Assembly (NCBI GenBank): GCA_026874595.1
Contig: CM049311.1
Location: 36,497,176-36,561,175 of the forward strand
Source: Sipunculus nudus
Taxonomy: Eukaryota > Annelida > Sipuncula > Golfingiida > Sipunculidae
DNA length: 64,000 bases
Reading direction: 5' to 3'
Every line of letters begins with the position of its first letter. The first letter of the stretch is position 1. This document shows positions 11,756 through 22,575 of the stretch, one piece after another. A model generated the notes under the pieces. The model had not been told where the DNA came from, ran no database searches, and worked only from the letters and a program-made list of their open reading frames with translations. The translations under genes and the position numbers were made by a program.

Positions 11756-12418
11756 GAGTAAATCATTTTTTTGTGTAACCTTACAATTATTAAGAAATGA
11801 AATTCGACATTACAAGAAAGTGATTTTAAAAGTTTATTTTGTTCCAAGCATCTCCATTGCGCCTAAGAGACCGATTGATGGACTAGCTTTGACATGTCAG
11901 ATTGGATCCAATTATTGGAACATGTCATCTGTTAGTAGCAGCTGACTAATGAACTGCAAAACAGATACCAGTGTTTGTACCGAAGCAGTCCTCTGCGCCA
12001 CATTAACCTCATAATCAAAATTAAAAGAAACCAAAATTTACCTAAGGATATATTTTTTTTATTTTGGTCAGTTTGACCGTGGAGAACATCTAAAAAACAC
12101 ACACACACGCACATATATATATGTTTGTGATCTAAGAATACATAAATATGGGTTTAAGAAATCATACGCCACGTCCATGACTTTCTAAAAAACAGACTCA
12201 TATAAATACGTGTTTGGCATAAATATTGAAAGCTTGTGGTTTATTTTAAACCATATTTATATCAATACAGATTTGTCAATTTTGTGACCAGGGGGCCTCA
12301 TCTTATTCAACCTAGACCAAAGTGAAACAGAATAATACACGCATAATACCTAAATGCAGCACGGATATGTTTCTCCCCAACTTATATTTTGCAAGTTATA
12401 ATGTGTCTACTTTAGTAC
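11756..12418. other. Intergenic, nothing recognised
   Basis: AT-rich, with a short (CA)n(TA)n tract near 12098-12121. Confidence 0.55.
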
Positions 12419-12515
12419 TCCAGGTGTAGTGATTTTAGATTACCCCCTCTTCAGATTACCCCCGGGTTCACTTGAAATAGATTTCAGATCACCCCTACGG
12501 TTTCAGATTTCTCCT
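12419..12515 (+). repeat. Partial copy of the 57618-58629 element
   Basis: GGTGTAGTGATTTTAGATTA followed by several GATTACCCCC motifs matches the left end of the element at 57618-58629. The right end was not found; the sequence to 12870 has related words (GAGGGGGTTACC, AGATAACCCGCGAG) but no terminal match. Probably truncated. Confidence 0.5.
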
Positions 12516-12956
12516 TCAAAATAGGTGTTTATGCATGCTTGTTTACTTAAAATTGATATAATTTCCCTTTTTCATTTTCTTGAATTTGTATATACATATT
12601 TGTATATTTGTTTGCTTTTAAAGTTTTTTTAGTGAATGTGTCAATACAAACGTAATTTATATAATAATTAACATATAACGAGGACTTTATTTTCATAGAC
12701 GGATTCCGTGAATTAAATCTCGTAACTTTCACGTGGTTTATAGAAATAACATATCATGGAATAAAAGCATTAGAATTTATCATTTTCATTTATCATTTTC
12801 ATTATCAATGAGGGGGTTACCTTAACAGTGATATAAAGTTATCCATTTTAGATAACCCGCGAGGCGAGGGGAGAGTTTTTACACTCTTAGGACACGTTTA
12901 CCTATGCCGGTGTACTGACTCCCCTCAATTTTCTAAAAGAGCCTATGTCCGCACCT

Positions 12957-15690
12957 GTTTATTTATTTATTTATTTATTATAATATTGTGAAGGGTGGCC
13001 TGTACCAGAATAAGAATTCTGTTATAAGCAGGGCCCTCTTCCAAGATATACAAGATATTATAAACAATGGAACATGATAATAAAAATACATAAAAGTACA
13101 TGTACAATGCGAAATATAAAAGACATAATGAGACTGTAAAATCATTACAAAGGAATGATAATATCATAAAATTAATAAAAGGGACGGTACTAACAGCGGT
13201 AAGAGCAACGATTACATCTAGAACAATTTCGTGCTGTGATAAGATTATGACATCATTGTAAAATCGGAGAAGTACGAACGTGATAATTTTTTAAAATGCT
13301 GCAAATTAGAAGCAAACTTAATGTGTCGAGGAAGGGAGTTCCATAGAGTACTGCATGCCTGCATAAAAAGAGGTAGCCTTTAGGCTTCAATACGCGGTTT
13401 CGGAAGGATACAGTTTTTGTTTTCGGTTAACCGCGTCGAATAATTATGAATGCCCTTCGCCATATGAAAATTCTTACATAAATATGAAGGGGCTAAATCA
13501 TTTATGCATTTATAGGTTAAAATAGATAGGAGGTACAAATATCGCTGTTCAATTGTCATTAAGCCTATTTCTTTCACTAAATCTAAACTTCTTTGAGTTG
13601 GGTCGTAATTTTTTGTTATTATCCTAGCCGCACGACACTGCATTCGTTGGATTGCGGCACGGAATGTGCTGGGACAGCTGCCCCATACTGTTAGGCTATA
13701 ATCTATTGAGGGTTGAACAAAGGCGTGATATATAGTGACTAAAAACTTCTGTGGTAGAAATTTGCTGAGCCGATGTAAAAGTCCAATTTTGCAACATAGC
13801 TTTTTAAAAACGGTAGAAGTGTGAGATTTCCATGTGAGATGGGCGTCAATGATCAAGCCAAGGTGAGAAAATTCATCGACATTCGGGACAATATCTTTAT
13901 CGATAATTATTTGTAATGAATTTGATTGTTTGCGTTGCTTGGAACTCACAAGCATAGTAGCTGATTTTGTGGCGTTTGCAATTAGTTTGTTTTTATTAAG
14001 CCATTTAGTAACTTGGTCTACAGCAGCCTGTAACTTATGTTGTGCTGATTCGCGATCGATGCCGTCTGCGTATAGCGTGATGTCGTCAGCATAAATCGAG
14101 CATTTTGCGTCTGTTACATTATCGGGCAAGTCATTAAGATATAGTAGGAAAAGAATGGGTCCAAGTACAGTGCCTTGTGGTACACCTGTATCGATGGTTT
14201 TCACCTCAGAATTATAGTTATTGAAGCAGACAAACTGCTTTCGGTCGTATAAATAATTATAAAACCAGGTGTGCGAGTTTCCATTTACGCCATACTGTTT
14301 TAATTTACCCAATAATATATCGTGATTAAGGGAATCAAAACCTTTTTTAAGGTCGAGAGTGCATATGGAGTTTACACGTCCGCAGTTCATAACTGTCAGC
14401 CAGTTATCAACTATTCTATGTAATACAGTTTGGGTAGAGTTGTTTGCAAGAAAGGCAGTTTGTTCAGGAGATATCAAGCGTTTGTGGTTTAAGTAATTAA
14501 GGAGACGACGTTTAATGTGCTTCTCTAAGATTTTAATCACATGGCTGGTGATCGAAATTTGCCGGTAATTGTTAGTATCAGAAAGTTTCCCTTTACCCTT
14601 ATAAATGGGTACCACCCTTGCACACTTCCAGTCAGGAGGAACTATTCCTGTACTGAGTGATAAGTTAAGAATATGTGTCAGCGATGGCGCTAAGATGACC
14701 GCGGCCTCTCCAAGTAAGAACCCCGGCATATTAAGGACATCAATTCCATGTTTATTCTTAAATGCGACTAGAAGTTTCACGACATCCTTTTGGCTCATTT
14801 GAGGGATTGAAAACCGAGAATCAGTAAAATCAGGTTGGTCCTGCACAACATCTTTGGTAAATGCTTTGGTTGAAGTTTTTCCAACTGAGGCAAAGAAGTC
14901 ATTCAGGTCATCCGCAGTTAGATCTGGACTATCTTGACCCCGGCTAACTGGATTGATCACGTGTTTTAAAGACTGCCAAATCTCCTTGGGAGATTTTGAT
15001 GACTGTGCCTTGTGTCTATAATAGGAACGTTTCAGTTGACGGATCATGCAAGTGACCCGATTACGTAACCGCCTGAACTGTGCCCACAGCTGTGGATCAT
15101 TATTTGACACAGCAGATTTACGAATGCGTTCTCGGTTATATATTAGACGCTGGATATCAGGTGACATCCAGGGATTGTGTCTATTATTTCTAACTCTAAA
15201 CGTTCTAAAAGGTGCGTGTTTATTACATATGGTCAGAAATTCATCACGCCACAGATTCCAGGCTGAGATGACATCATTTACATCGGGAAGACAGTGAAAT
15301 GTTAATGATGACTGAATGGACCGCTTGAAGGCAAGGGGATCAAATTTCTTAAAGGACCTAACTCTCACAAATTTGGTTCCTTTTTGGCAACTGCCTCCTG
15401 AGAGCCGGGTAAAAATAATATAATGATCGCTAAGTGACCACGGAATAACGCCGGATGATGAGTGAATACCGGGTGTATTTGTAAAAATCAAATCTATCGT
15501 ACTGGATGACTCACGATATAATGTTAACCACGTACGTGGTCGTCCAGGCAAATCAAAATGTCTGATGATTAGTTTTATAAACGCATATTTACGTCAGTAA
15601 TGTCCTTGTAGCGAGGAATTCGCCGTAAAATTGGGTATTATAGAAAGGACTTCGTAATCCATGTTGTCGCCGGGTTTCATCCAGCAAACT
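12957..15690 (-). mobile_element. 5'-truncated CR1/L2-group LINE
   Basis: A non-LTR retrotransposon on the minus strand. It holds the end of an APE-type endonuclease, a full reverse transcriptase, a 3' UTR of about 400 bp and a terminal (TAAA)n tail on the minus strand (12957-12979 on plus). The tail marks the true 3' end and is the kind of microsatellite tail typical of CR1/L2-type elements. Upstream of the long ORF the endonuclease frame is interrupted by an in-frame TGA near 15594; beyond it a GD(F)N-like motif (GDNMDY) is readable near 15665. No ORF1 is present. The copy is therefore 5' truncated or worn, but the reverse transcriptase is uninterrupted, suggesting a fairly young insertion. 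Confidence 0.85.
13380..15551 (-). CDS. LINE endonuclease (C-terminal part) and reverse transcriptase
   Basis: This 723-residue open frame encodes most of the ORF2 protein of a CR1/L2-group LINE, which nicks the target and copies element RNA into DNA there. Residues 17-43 hold the end of the APE endonuclease (STIDLIFTN, then the SDH motif at 41-43). The reverse transcriptase spans about 300-560: NYRQIS (canonically NYRPIS) near 328, motif A LDLKKGFD with D400, GVPQG at 456-460, and the active site YADD at 487-490. The tail (about 595-700) has the LHRLSKFLP and VWGSCP-type region usual in this group. All three catalytic aspartates are present. The listed start is a TTG inside the endonuclease, not a real start; the frame continues upstream to a stop near 15594. 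Odd residues are the Q in NYRQIS and G in KGFD. Assignment to CR1 versus L2 within the group is uncertain. Confidence 0.88.
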   Translation of the reverse strand: MPGRPRTWLTLYRESSSTIDLIFTNTPGIHSSSGVIPWSLSDHYIIFTRLSGGSCQKGTKFVRVRSFKKFDPLAFKRSIQSSLTFHCLPDVNDVISAWNLWRDEFLTICNKHAPFRTFRVRNNRHNPWMSPDIQRLIYNRERIRKSAVSNNDPQLWAQFRRLRNRVTCMIRQLKRSYYRHKAQSSKSPKEIWQSLKHVINPVSRGQDSPDLTADDLNDFFASVGKTSTKAFTKDVVQDQPDFTDSRFSIPQMSQKDVVKLLVAFKNKHGIDVLNMPGFLLGEAAVILAPSLTHILNLSLSTGIVPPDWKCARVVPIYKGKGKLSDTNNYRQISITSHVIKILEKHIKRRLLNYLNHKRLISPEQTAFLANNSTQTVLHRIVDNWLTVMNCGRVNSICTLDLKKGFDSLNHDILLGKLKQYGVNGNSHTWFYNYLYDRKQFVCFNNYNSEVKTIDTGVPQGTVLGPILFLLYLNDLPDNVTDAKCSIYADDITLYADGIDRESAQHKLQAAVDQVTKWLNKNKLIANATKSATMLVSSKQRKQSNSLQIIIDKDIVPNVDEFSHLGLIIDAHLTWKSHTSTVFKKLCCKIGLLHRLSKFLPQKFLVTIYHAFVQPSIDYSLTVWGSCPSTFRAAIQRMQCRAARIITKNYDPTQRSLDLVKEIGLMTIEQRYLYLLSILTYKCINDLAPSYLCKNFHMAKGIHNYSTRLTENKNCILPKPRIEA

Positions 15691-16619
15691 GTTACAGAAG
15701 ATTGGAGTTATCAATTATTACTGACGAACTAAAGCTAGGGACGGCATAAACTGCTATATTTATCCAGTTTTGCCACGATTCACAGACAAACACGGGATTC
15801 TTTAAATGGGATTCTTTACTTTTCTCCATTCTCTTTGAAATTATGTTTTGAAAATGGAATCATTAAAACTTTCTGCAAATTATCTCCAGTGGTGTCGATT
15901 TATCTTTAAGGGTGGTTTGGAATTATTTAGGGGCGTAGACTAGGGAACATCTTAATTTTGAAATAGCCGCGAGTCTATTGCAATGAGGGGTGGGGGGGGG
16001 GGGGGGTAGGTGGGATCTATTCCCTAATTTTATAATAACCTGGATCACCATAGCATGTATTCTAAAGGAACCATTCCCTTTGCTGGGCACATTTCCCTCC
16101 GAAGTAGAGACCGTCATCACTTAGTTGTATTAGAATAACCTTCAATGTAGATGAACATTTCGTTCGCTTCATGCACAGCAAAGGTTTCAAATGGTCCGAG
16201 TAGTTTTTTGTTTAGCTGGCAACCCTGACTTGTATTAATGCAACCATTTCATTGCTGAACTGTGAACCACATATACATTATGGATAGGAGTCATTTATTT
16301 CCTCCACTTACGTATCCATAAACCGACCTCTGGTTAGGTCCTTGTGTATGATCCCGAATGATAGCGGAGGTATGCAGTCTCAAAGTTCTTTCTTAAGGAA
16401 TACATTTTCCTTTATACACATTTGAATACTCAGCTACAGAGCGGGTGCTCTGTATTGAATCTCATTGAATCACATGTCGTGTTTTGAACTAACCGAAAGA
16501 TGGAGGGGCTCTTGTCAAATACATCTCCATACCATAGAGTCTGTTGCAGCTAAGCACGCTTTCTCATGCCTCGATTTAAAGAAACTTCTGGGATCTATTT
16601 CATGACAAATAAACAAGGC
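15691..16619. other. Intergenic with a poly-G run
   Basis: Mostly unique sequence. A G-rich run lies at about 15985-16007. The first part may include more worn LINE sequence, but I could not identify it. Confidence 0.45.
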
Positions 16620-16925
16620 AATTGAACCAATCAAACGACCGGCGTACACTTGTTCTACGCGGATGTGAGGTGCGATGTTTCGATCAAATGTTTAGCATTG
16701 CCGGGATGCCATCGAGGATCTTAACCAAATAAAGCTATGTAAGCTTGTCCCGTTCCTGGTACACGTGTTCTTGTTCAGACGGTGTGTGAACGATTGCAGG
16801 CTTGAAATAGACGCCAGTGCGGTTCGCTGAATCAAGAAAGCGTAATTAGCTGCCACAGTTTTGGTAGTATGAATATGGTCAAATATGGCCTCCCTTGAAT
16901 TCAGGAACTGGTAGAAATAGCCCTC
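16620..16925. repeat. Dispersed repeat family C, copy
   Basis: Shares the order ACCAATC, CGATCAAATGTTTAGCA, CTTGAAATAGACGC, GCGGTTCGCTGAATCAAGAA and TTAGCTGCCACAGTTTTG with 29035-29345 and partly with 10885-10985. No coding capacity. Confidence 0.5.
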
Positions 16926-17144
16926 AAGCGACAAAATAGGGCCAGCCAGCCATGTATTTATATGTGCTGTTTTGATAGTTTTAACCCAAAATATATTTCT
17001 ACTATTAATTTGTCAATTTATTTAATCTTTAACTTTCATCATTTCTTTACAAAGATGGAGCTATTGGTGTGTAAATATTCTAAAATGTTACATGGGGTCG
17101 TGTGTGAACCCAGATATTTATGTCTTTTATTTTTTTAACATTAT

Positions 17145-17517
17145 ATAGACTCTGATGTTGTTGTGATTTTCCATTTATTATCCTTATAGACTCTGATGTT
17201 GTTGTAATTTTTCAATTATTATTCTTAAAGACTCTGATGTTGTTGAAATTTTCCATTTATTATTTTTATAGACTCTGATGCTGTTGTAATTTTCCATTTA
17301 TTATCCTTATAGATTCTGATGTAGTTGTAATTTTTCAATTATTATCCTTAAAGACTGATGTTGTTGTAATTTTCCATTTATTATTTTTATAGACTCTGAT
17401 GTTGTTGTAATTTTCCATTAATTATCCTTATAGACTCTGATGTTGTTGTAATTTTCCATTTATTATCCATACAGACTCCGATTTTGTTGTAATTTTCCAT
17501 GTATTATCCACATATTT
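17145..17517. repeat. 41-bp tandem array with three-unit higher order
   Basis: Nine units of about 41 bp built on AGACTCTGATGTTGTTGTAA followed by TTTTCCATTTATTATCC. Units 2 and 5 share the variant TTTTTCAATTATTAT...AAAG, units 3 and 6 share ATTATTTTTATAG, and units 1 and 4 share ATTATCCTTATAG. Units 1-3 and 4-6 therefore form two copies of a ~123-bp higher-order repeat, followed by three less ordered units. Confidence 0.88.
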
Positions 17518-17770
17518 TCTACTGAGCCATGACCACAAGACTTTGACTTAGCAAATTTCAGTTCTTCGGATGTCTCAAGACAATGATATTAGGTCATCAT
17601 CAGTAATCCACAGGGCAAACCCAATGAACACAATGTGACAACATCCAGTCAGTGTTTTCAATGTTTGTTACACCAGCGACAGTAGACGTGATTCAGTTGA
17701 TTGCAATAGAAACTAACAGATAAGCAGGCACAAGTTTGCCTTTCAGTAAATGTTTCCTAGATCGAAGCGA

Positions 17771-17909
17771 TTATATATAAGACTAGCAATTACCCGTGCT
17801 ACGCAGGGTTTGGAGCGAACACGACGATCCGTACGGTGGTATCGGAAATCCATCGAAAATCCGGAGATACGGAAAATCACACAAATCCCCTTGCGCTATT
17901 AATATATAG
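17771..17909. repeat. Short repeat with Helentron-like ends, copy 1
   Basis: Begins TTATATATAAGACTAGCAAT, then TACCCGTGCTACGCAGGG, a near-hairpin, and ends GCGCTATTAATATATAG. The middle (ATCCGTACGGTGGTATC, ACGGAAAATCACA) recurs at 19310-19395 in the same orientation. AT-rich termini next to a CCCGTGC hairpin are reminiscent of Helentron-type non-autonomous elements. The assignment is only suggestive. Confidence 0.35.
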
Positions 17910-18605
17910 TTCCATTATATGTATAGTGTTGTGGGTAAAAATCTTTCGGGATTGTTTCGGATCAACGTACAGTGGCACACAGACTCTCGAATTAAGCCAG
18001 TCCCTAAAATGTGGTCGGGGTCTTTGACAAATAGTCACCTACACATATACCATGTGACATGAGAAACTGATCTAAAATATCACATATACATACAAAAGAA
18101 ACCGTCCAAGAAATAGACCTTATAGACGAAAATGCAAAGAAAAACAGCTTTATTTGTGGAAATAGTAACAGTGATGGCCATGACTTATACGCAGTAAGCA
18201 TACATATACTGAATGAAAGAAAGTCTTTCAAAACAAAGAGTATTACATAAACATCATTGAAAATGAAATGCCATGGCACCTGCATGTAAAAGGAACTAAT
18301 ATAAGCACAAACTTATTAAATTTACAATTTTACAGGAGATTTACATCTCTTACATGTAACTGCTATAATACGGAAAAAATCTCCGATTCAAAACAATTTA
18401 AGTCAATATTATATATATACAACTTTGGTAATCTATAATGGCAATCAACACGTGTACACATCACACTGTACCAACCAAGATGTGAATTTGATTAACATTT
18501 TCTTTACATCTGTCACATGGTAGGCCTACATGTGTTGGTGAATATTTGTCAAGGACCTCAATCTCATGCAAGGCCCTGGACTACGTGCGACCGGTGATTG
18601 TATAA

Positions 18606-18923
18606 GGCCAAATAAAAAAAAAAGGTTTGGTTCTTAGACATCGCATTCGTCAATTTTACCCCCCTCGATCCCCGCATGTTTCAAAATTGTTATTTTGATT
18701 TTCATCTTTAAAGAAGATAAAATAATACAATTTTGATAAGATTTCTTTTGTTATAGAGTGCTTTTGCCTGCTTAGCAAAACAAATCTGTTATTGTAATAC
18801 TTTTTCCTGATCATTTGACATTTTTATCGAAACATACAAAACAAAGGTAAAATATCGCCCGCCCGCACATGTTCTGAAAAAAAAATGCCTGAGAATCAAA
18901 CCTTTTTTTTTTTTTTTTTGGCC
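18606..18923 (+). mobile_element. PIF/Harbinger-like MITE, family M1 copy 1
   Basis: A 318-bp element with terminal inverted repeats of about 30 bp: GGCCAAAT, an A run, AAGGTTTGGTTCT at the left and its complement at the right ending in GGCC. It is flanked on both sides by TAA (18603-18605 and 18924-18926). A 3-bp TWA duplication is the hallmark of PIF/Harbinger elements. There is no coding capacity. Conserved interior words are CGTCAATTTTA, CCTGATCATTTGACATTTTT and GCCCGCCCGCA. Four further copies lie in the window. Confidence 0.8.
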
Positions 18924-19309
18924 TAACCATCACGATTTTCCTGTTACACGGTAGATGTGCACTCAAGCATATTAGGTTATGTGAAGGAGCCCTCTTTTTG
19001 CAACCCCCCGGTCGCAGGGAGGCCTGCAAAACAATTCTTTCAAAGATCCCCCTTTTGAGAAAGGATCGCCGATGGGGATTATTTCGGGCCGGTGACCGCA
19101 AATATAAGAAAACCCCAAATGAGGCCCCCGGAGTAAAACCCTGTCCCGCCATCACACACGCTGTGGCCATTCTGTAACCGGGCTCGAAGACACAAAGAAA
19201 AGAGGCGCCCGCGTGGGGGCAAATATTAAAATTATTAATTATGCACGTAATACGCAAATATTGTAAATAAAAGTGGGTGGAATCTTTTCGGACAAACCCA
19301 AAGCATATG
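18924..19309. other. GC-richer unique stretch
   Basis: More GC-rich than its surroundings, with an open frame on the minus strand that runs on into the MITE and shows no known domain. No function is supported. Confidence 0.4.
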
Positions 19310-19395
19310 TATGTCGAGAATCACGGCAATCCGTACGGTGGTATCAGAGAAGAAACGGAAAATCACAAAAATCGCCTTACGGTATTAATATATAG
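19310..19395. repeat. Short repeat with Helentron-like end, copy 2
   Basis: Matches the second half of 17771-17909 (CGGCAATCCGTACGGTGGTA, AACGGAAAATCACA, then TATTAATATATAG). It lacks the CCCGTGC hairpin part. Confidence 0.4.
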
Positions 19396-19620
19396 ATTTG
19401 AATAGTTGTATGTTCTGCAAATTCTTCCATGAACTGCAACATTCTTTATCGCCTGATGGATCACCAGTTGTCACAGTAACAAAGACCAGAATGACAAGAG
19501 GGTTCTGATATATCCTGGAATACATGCGGTTTGACAGCCGAGTAACCATGGCAGACAGGCCAACCTTTGGCAAACTTGCTGCTTTAAGAGATATGTGGAC
19601 AATGTTTATGGTTGAGGTAC

Positions 19621-20227
19621 TATCTCACTGGACTGCGACAGCTTGCGACTAGTTGTAGACACGACAATTGCGAGAAAATACGCGAATTAGCGACAATTTT
19701 CACTTGCAATCACACTGAATCGTATTTACGACATGTTTGCGAACATCATACGAGTGTTTGGCCCAAAATTCGGCTGGAGCTCGTATACCCGTCGTGCGTA
19801 TGTCGTGCGATGTTTACAAGACATTCGCACGACATTTGTGAAATATTCGCACGACCATTCGCGACCAGAATGTCAGATTCTCATTTTTATCTCCAAATAT
19901 TCGCAATGTAGTTGCATAGGTCGCAAACCCCTCTTCAAGTTGTCTCGCAGTTCTCGCAATTCCTAACTCGCAGAAACTGACTTGAGAATACTTCGAGACA
20001 TGTTTGAGACGGGTTAGAGACACAAGCGACGCCTCTGCGACTATTTTGCGAGTAATTTTGTTTTGCGTATTTTTTTAACATGTTCAAAATTTGAGCGACA
20101 TGTTAGGGACACTTTGCGAATCACGCGAGGAAAATGAGGACCGCCGCGAATGTTTTACGACTCTTTTGAGACTCTCTTGCGTATGAATTCGCAATTTGTC
20201 GCAAAAATGTCGCAGCCCAGTGAGATA
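19621..20227. mobile_element. 607-bp non-autonomous DNA transposon with terminal inverted repeats
   Basis: Starts TATCTCACTGGACTGCGACA and ends with the complement, TGTCGCAGCCCAGTGAGATA, matching at 19 of 20 positions. The interior is unusually rich in GCGA/TCGC words and looks partly self-complementary. No transposase frame is present. No clear target duplication was found, so the superfamily is not assigned. Confidence 0.75.
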
Positions 20228-21145
20228 CAGGCCCAATTACCTAAACCCTATAACCCAATTTACTGTGTTCTGATCTCTTTGTTAATGATCGGTTTTTTAT
20301 CATTCTGCATCCCAACTAAATCCGTCAGCCATGGCTAATAAATCTGAGTTGTGATGCAGGAACATATTATCCGCTTGAAAGACGACTTTGGGGTAACTTT
20401 TCATGGATATCTTGGTGGTTATAATACTATCAAACTGTCATAGTTAATACAATTGAGCAACCCCTAACTTCTTTTTCTCCCCAAATCTTATTTGAACAAG
20501 GACAATTTGTTTTTTTTTTTCAGAAGAGAAAATCGAATGTATGTCTTAATAAATGAAACAGTGCTCGTACACAATTCGTACGGCTGTGTTTGTGCCTTTT
20601 TTTACTCATTTTTGGTTGAAAATGGTTAAAACGATAATTAATTGTCATTAGAACACCTAAGAATGTTTATTTTAAAGAATGAAAAAAAAGCAAAGGTAGG
20701 ATCATCACAAAAAGAATCGTTAAAATATTTCATATATGTGAAAAATGTATTGGGATCTTCAATGATCCAACTCGGTCAATTTAGTCGCTAAAATAACTTG
20801 GTCGCTTGAGGGTTAAGTAAGGTTATTATTCAAACCAACTGCAGAGTATCCCTGAATGAAAAATCTTGTACATGAAGTATAAACACCAGATGTAATTTTT
20901 TTTGTTAAATCTGACAAGATTGTTGTGAATAATTTTTATATCACTTTCATGATGTACGTTTTGACGATGTATCACGGAGGATCCTTGTCAAAAGCGTTTT
21001 TCTTTATGTACAGACACAGCCATAAGTTCTGATCCTCTTAATTGATCTCAACGTATTATATAATATTATACTATATTATATTATAATTATTTTATTATAT
21101 CCCAAAATAAAACGTATAAAACGCCACAGCAGTGATCCAACCTCT
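20228..21145. other. Intergenic, nothing recognised
   Basis: AT-rich unique sequence, with a small cluster of TATTATA words near 21056-21100. Confidence 0.55.
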
Positions 21146-21230
21146 TTTATATTATATTATATTATATTATATTATATTATATTATATTATATTATATTAT
21201 ATTATATTATATTATATTATATTATATTAG
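21146..21230. repeat. (TATTA)n pentanucleotide microsatellite
   Basis: About 17 uninterrupted five-base units. Confidence 0.95.
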
Positions 21231-21922
21231 GATATATTGTTACGTATTACATCAAAATTGTTTAAGATGGTTTTAAAACTCACATTCCAGATTCAGCCTG
21301 AAATCAGTTTCGTCTAAGATGGCAATATGTCATTTTTCTGTATCTAGATTTCCAATAAACAGTACCAGAATATTACATTTTGTGTCAGACAAGGAAGATA
21401 TATCTATAGTATAAAAATTCTTGGTGGTGGGGGGGGGGGCTATTGTATGATTTAAATTGGTAGGAGGAACCACCTTTTGCAAGTTTGTAGAACCCCGTTG
21501 GCATTAATGGTTAAGATATGGAACATCCAACGTAACATGTGAGTAAAACATGGCGCGGGGCCGTCAGTCCGATTTTCCAGTCAATCAACTGCGTCTAGGC
21601 AGGGCAGAGCGTATTCTTCCGCTTCGTATGCACTGTGTGCGGAGGGTTTGATTATACTAGTCCAGCGAAAGAAAGTAATACCGTCGGATATGACGTGGAC
21701 ATCTAGCCCCATCCATCAATTTGTCGTTTCTGATTTGGTCTTCCGCGCCAAAGCGTCGGGTTAATCGGTCTAACCCGCCACTGTCCAAAAATGCCCAACC
21801 TTATATCCAAACTACGGCAACTGTAACGGCCTTCTTTTTAAATTTTGATAGAAGAGTTTCATAAACACGTACCCAGGCCCAAGCCGAGATTATCATCTAC
21901 AGGGCATTTTAGAAAACGTGTG

Positions 21923-21925
<3 letters not shown>
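21231..21925. other. Intergenic, nothing recognised
   Basis: A G run near 21427-21439 and otherwise unique sequence; 21540-21800 is more GC-balanced but shows no coding frame of note. Confidence 0.5.
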
Positions 21926-22021
<96 letters not shown>

Positions 22022-22022
22022 A
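21926..22022. repeat. Long (AT)n microsatellite
   Basis: Nearly uninterrupted AT/TA tract with a few AAAT interruptions. Confidence 0.97.
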
Positions 22023-22179
22023 ACACATAAATATTTTTTTTAAATATAAAGACTGAATGTGTTTTCATGAAAAAGCATAAGACCCCAGCCAAGTCACAAT
22101 ACTCAGGATATATAATTTTTATCCAATATACATTTGAACTGTTATCACGTGTTCGGAAAACAAACACCTAACTATAAAA

Positions 22180-22485
22180 TCTGCATTCTTAGGACTGCAA
22201 GCCTCCGCAATGTCGTGGACGGGGGGGTCCTATTTTGGGATGCACCCAAAAGTGTCTTTGCAGTCACTTATTCGGCCCATATTTCCAGGTTCATCTGTGC
22301 ACAATTGACTTTACATTTGTGAAGATTCCTTGGTGACGTTCCTGAAACCGCATCATGTACCTGACCCACATCAATGTCGAGTCTTCTTTTGTCCATGCCA
22401 TGAAACTCGCTTCAAATAAACACAAACCCACACTAACCGGATCGCATGATCGCATACCCTCTTGGCGGATACATGTATGTATGTA
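22180..22485 (-). repeat. Dispersed repeat family A, copy 3
   Basis: Reverse copy running from CTGCATTCTTAGGACTGCAA through CGGCCCATATTTCCAGGTTC to GCATACCCTCTTGGCGGA. Its far end runs straight into an ATGT/AT microsatellite. Confidence 0.6.
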
Positions 22486-22513
22486 TGTATGTATGTATGT
22501 ATGTATATGTATG

Positions 22514-22564
<51 letters not shown>

Positions 22565-22575
22565 TTATTTAAGTC
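22470..22575. repeat. (ATGT)n then (AT)n microsatellite
   Basis: About ten ATGT units followed by about 20 AT units and a few TTTA units. Confidence 0.95.

Noticed and set aside
17145-17517. CRISPR-like array
   Set aside because: The 41-bp units are continuous tandem repeats without spacers.
18811-19257. 148-codon open frame on minus
   Set aside because: It crosses the end of a MITE and a poly-T run (Lys-rich) and has no domain.
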